From positions 8,247,111 to 8,311,110 of the forward strand of contig RSEF01000017.1 of assembly GCA_003993805.1 (NCBI GenBank): a stretch of 64,000 bases of DNA. Reading direction: 5' to 3'. This document shows, piece after piece, positions 60,801 through 64,000 of the stretch (position 1 is its first letter; every line of letters begins with the position of its first letter). Below the pieces are notes generated by a model, which did not search any database, was not told the origin of the DNA, and was given only the letters and a program-made list of their open reading frames with translations. A program made the position numbers and the translations under genes. Source of the DNA: Himantopus leucocephalus (Eukaryota; Chordata; Aves; Charadriiformes; Recurvirostridae).

Positions 60801-63800
60801 ATTTCGCACCCATCCCTGCACCACACTGATGCAAGCTGAGAACAGGCGGGCAGGCAGGCTTGTCTTAAATGAAGATATTAACGATAAGCCTGTTCCTATC
60901 AGAACATACATTAAGCTGCTCCAAGAACATATGTACCTGTGGGGGTGTTGGGGAGGGCCCAAAATTGTGAATTCCATTTCAGAGAGACATTTTCATATGT
61001 ATGTGGGGAAGCATTCAGCCATGTCATGAAGTGATCTATGTCTATTGCCGGCAGCAGCGGCGGCACAGTCCAGGCACAAGCACTGCAGTGAACTTACACA
61101 CTCGTGCACGTGGAACTATTTTTCATGGAATTGATGAATTCTGCAGTGACGTTCATAGCAGTAGGACACATTATTGCTGCAATATATGACTATCAGTAAC
61201 ACCTACAAGCCTTTAATATTCTGCAGCTGAACTGGGGAAACAGAAGAAAGTTGCTTGTAAATGCCTAATTCACGGTTTAATGGGATTGTCTGTCAAAATA
61301 ACTCTCAGATGTGAAACTTCAAGTAGGAAGCCTAAAAATCAAAAAAATGCGAAGAACTTCTTGATGAATGTGAAAAGCATTTTAGAGAAGGAGAAGACTA
61401 ACAGAATACTTTCCTGCTTTCATCCTCATCCCTAAAAGTTTCAATTAGCTCCGTCTGTACAGCCATCTAATCACAGGCTTTCTGCAGTCTTAGCAACTGC
61501 ATTATCTGAATAGTAAATAGAGCAGTTTCAAACGATGGGGCTTTGTGGGCAGAATATGGCAAAATGGATTCTGCCCTTCATTTTCTTAGTACAGGAAATG
61601 TTTCTTGCTTATTTCTATTTCACAGTTCATTTGTTTTGATGAAAGTGCTGGTTAACTGCGCTGTGCTTCAAGATTCGCAGCTGCACTCCCTGTTTCTACC
61701 CTTATGTCTACAAATAAAGGTGCTCTCCGTCCAAGCGCCCAGTTGCCCAAAGGCACAGATGCAGGTCCCCAAATCTACGCCTCTGAGCAAGCATGCAAGT
61801 TAGTTGGTGGCAGGAGAATCACAGACTTTGAGCAGGAATGGACAGAAGGGTTGCAACGTAGAAAACCATACTAAAAAATGATCCTTTTGCGTTATGTGAA
61901 GGGGTTGTCCACACCTGCCTTGCTCCAACTGCAAGCCTGTTGCAGGACCAAGGTGATCCATAGCCTGCGAGTTCATCAGACTTTGCCTGCAGCTTCTTAC
62001 ATGTTTGTACTGCACCGAGCACCGTGCTGTCGCCACGCAAACAATGAGCAATAGCTGCAGAAGCAGCAGCACAAAGCAAGTGGTCAACGGCTGAAGGGAG
62101 TTCCGCTCTCCAGAAACGCAGCGATCCAGCAAGACACATCTTAGTTTGCATTCCCGTCATTTGAGTCGCCTGATAGTTCATTGCCTGGAACATTGTCCAA
62201 GGGTTTGGCAGGAAGTTGTGCTTAACGGCAGACTCTCATAGGAGGCACTTGATTATATTAGACAGATAATTATTGATCCAGCTATAGTTTATCCTTGCTG
62301 CCTAATTTCAATAAACAGCAGCTTGGGGGAATTAGCAAGGGATTCTGTTCCCCCTCCCCCTGCTTCTTCAGGATTTGTCAGAAACAAGATGATTTATGTG
62401 TATTCCAGTAAGATTCTCGTTTGTTGGCAGGCTGCAGGGATTGTTTGGGGTTGGAAGTACTGAGCTTTTATATTTAAATGCTTCCATGCGAGTATTCATG
62501 GGCCTCACTGCCTTTGCATTGTAATATCTGAATAATAACTGTGACTTATGCAAACCAGTTTTCAGCTGTTCACTGTGATCAATTTTTCATTTTAAGCAAC
62601 TCCCTGCCATCCCAGCGAAAAAAAAATAATCTGATAGGCAAGAAGAGCGAGATCCAAGGAAGGTAGTAATACTCTTCCCTTTTTAAATAATGCACAACTC
62701 ATTTCTGGAGCACTTTCAAATGTGTTGCTTTCTATTAAGCACAGATAATATTCCGAAGATGTGTCCCCCCTCCTTTCAGGTGAGGCTTTTGGAATAACAA
62801 AGCATGAGAACACAGGTCTGCCTGGTACAGCGCGGAACAAGACCTGGCTGGGCAAATACCCACGAAGCACAGGCAGGACTACAAAAGCTCCATGGTTGGC
62901 ATAAATGCAACCAGGAGAATTATCCCCCGGTGCTGTGTGCTGGTATAGCAGCTACTCCACAGTATTCGAGAGGCACCTGCGTGTTTACCGGTGACTGGCG
63001 TTTCTAGAACTAGCAACACATGAAAAGCACTGCACAAACAACATATCACAGCAGGCGCTTCCAAAAGCGGCTGAGGAAATGGACCATCTCTCTTCTGGGA
63101 AGCACATTTGGCCCAAAGGGCAATGTTTGCTGTTGAACTAGGAAAGGATAGGAACATATTCACTCCCTGACAATATTCAAGTAGACCAAGTCTATTAATG
63201 AGGAAAGGCTCTCCTGCTAGCAGGAAAAGTGATGCTTAACTGGATAACTTCACTTGATAAATGTGAGCATCCCAGACAATTTCACCCAAGCATGAGCCTC
63301 TGGTCATTCTCCCAAGTTGATTTCACTAGTGTACAGTGGATGTCTCTGAATTTCACTCACTTGATAAATAACTTCAGTTTCTTCAGGGAACACTTCCGCG
63401 TCTTTTCTCTTTTTTAATGAAAACCTCCCACGTGGGAAGTGAAAGAAAATTCTTACTACTAATAGTTAGATCTCTGTACCAATGCTGGTAAACAAGTCTA
63501 AGAAAACATCTTGGTTTTATTTCTGGTTCCTGCCTCATCTGGGAGCCCAAGTTGCTGGAAGACTGCTAGGGATGCAGTTCTCCCTTGCTAGTACAATTTG
63601 GAAGCTTGCTGTATAATGAACACTTCATTAAGCATCAGACTGATGCATTACGACACAATTTACAGATGAGCGCTTGGAAATACCCTGCCCAATTCCAGGC
63701 CTGGTCTTCCCAATGGGAACCAGATTACTGCTGGTGGTTTTCTCAAGGCCAGTTAGATTGGTGCTCTGGTATTCCACCTTATGCCCAGGAGTCATAGCAG

Positions 63801-64000
63801 CCAAAAATCTTTCCTCAGCTACCAGATACAACAGTCACATAGAAAATGACTCTCATGTGTATCCATGAAAAATCCCTGAATCGGCAATAACCATGTACTC
63901 CCGGTCTGAGATGCTTCATGTAGTGCTCCGCAGTTAGGAGGAGCCTGGACTTCTTGCAGGCATCAGCAAGGAGTCCTTTTGTCCAGCAAGATACAAGACA

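Larger units (their letters stand above)
36100..64000. other. Right flank: gene-free intergenic DNA
   Basis: Apart from the entries listed separately I see no recognisable exon on either strand in this 28-kb stretch. The longest open frame is 39446-40339 on the minus strand, which matches no family I know. AT-rich islands with homeodomain-type words are frequent up to about 53.5 kb. From there to the end the sequence is ordinary, unique-looking and featureless apart from short simple repeats. By mammalian synteny it would face LHX3, which is inference. Confidence 0.5.

Noticed and set aside
1..64000. tRNA, rRNA, CRISPR arrays, prophage or bacterial operons
   Set aside because: No cloverleaf-type T-loop signature, direct-repeat/spacer array or dense coding was seen. 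The sequence is vertebrate nuclear DNA.

Overview
The window looks like bird nuclear DNA from a gene-poor stretch. Three things suggest this: retroelement fragments of the CR1 LINE family with the avian-type 3' end (a conserved 'ggtcccttccaaccc' block followed by 'ttctatgatt' repeats), few other repeats, and one recognisable vertebrate gene, TMEM250 (human C9orf69). In mammals TMEM250 lies between NACC2 and LHX3. If that order holds here, the window is the TMEM250 locus plus long non-coding flanks facing NACC2 (left) and LHX3 (right). No exon of NACC2 or LHX3 was recognised, so this placement is inference.

Layout. 1-51 is the end of a CR1 copy on the minus strand. From 52 to about 31 kb the DNA is mostly GC-rich and CpG-rich, broken by AT-rich islands full of TAAT and POU-type words that look like conserved non-coding elements. 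It holds two 100-N gaps, several single-N contig joins, and CR1 fragments. From 31.3 to 36.1 kb is TMEM250 on the minus strand: the whole 139-codon reading frame lies in one exon, a strong splice acceptor precedes it, the intron is about 3.7 kb, and a short first exon sits in a strong CpG island. From 36.1 to 64 kb is intergenic DNA with a second CpG island near 42 kb, more AT-rich candidate regulatory islands (notably 48.4-48.5 kb and 53.3-53.5 kb), microsatellites and no recognised gene.

How the parts may work together. The TMEM250 CpG-island promoter carries a perfect palindromic RFX X-box and ETS- and NRF1-like words. The predicted spliced mRNA has a 28-codon upstream ORF with a near-optimal start context, ahead of a main start in poor context. 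An AATAAA overlaps the TMEM250 stop codon. These suggest control at transcription, translation and polyadenylation, but all are sequence predictions.

No bacterial-type system, CRISPR array, tRNA, rRNA or intact mobile element was found. Most long open frames here are chance products of GC-rich DNA. I see no convincing new biological system; the best leads are the TMEM250 leader and the clustered homeodomain/POU islands.
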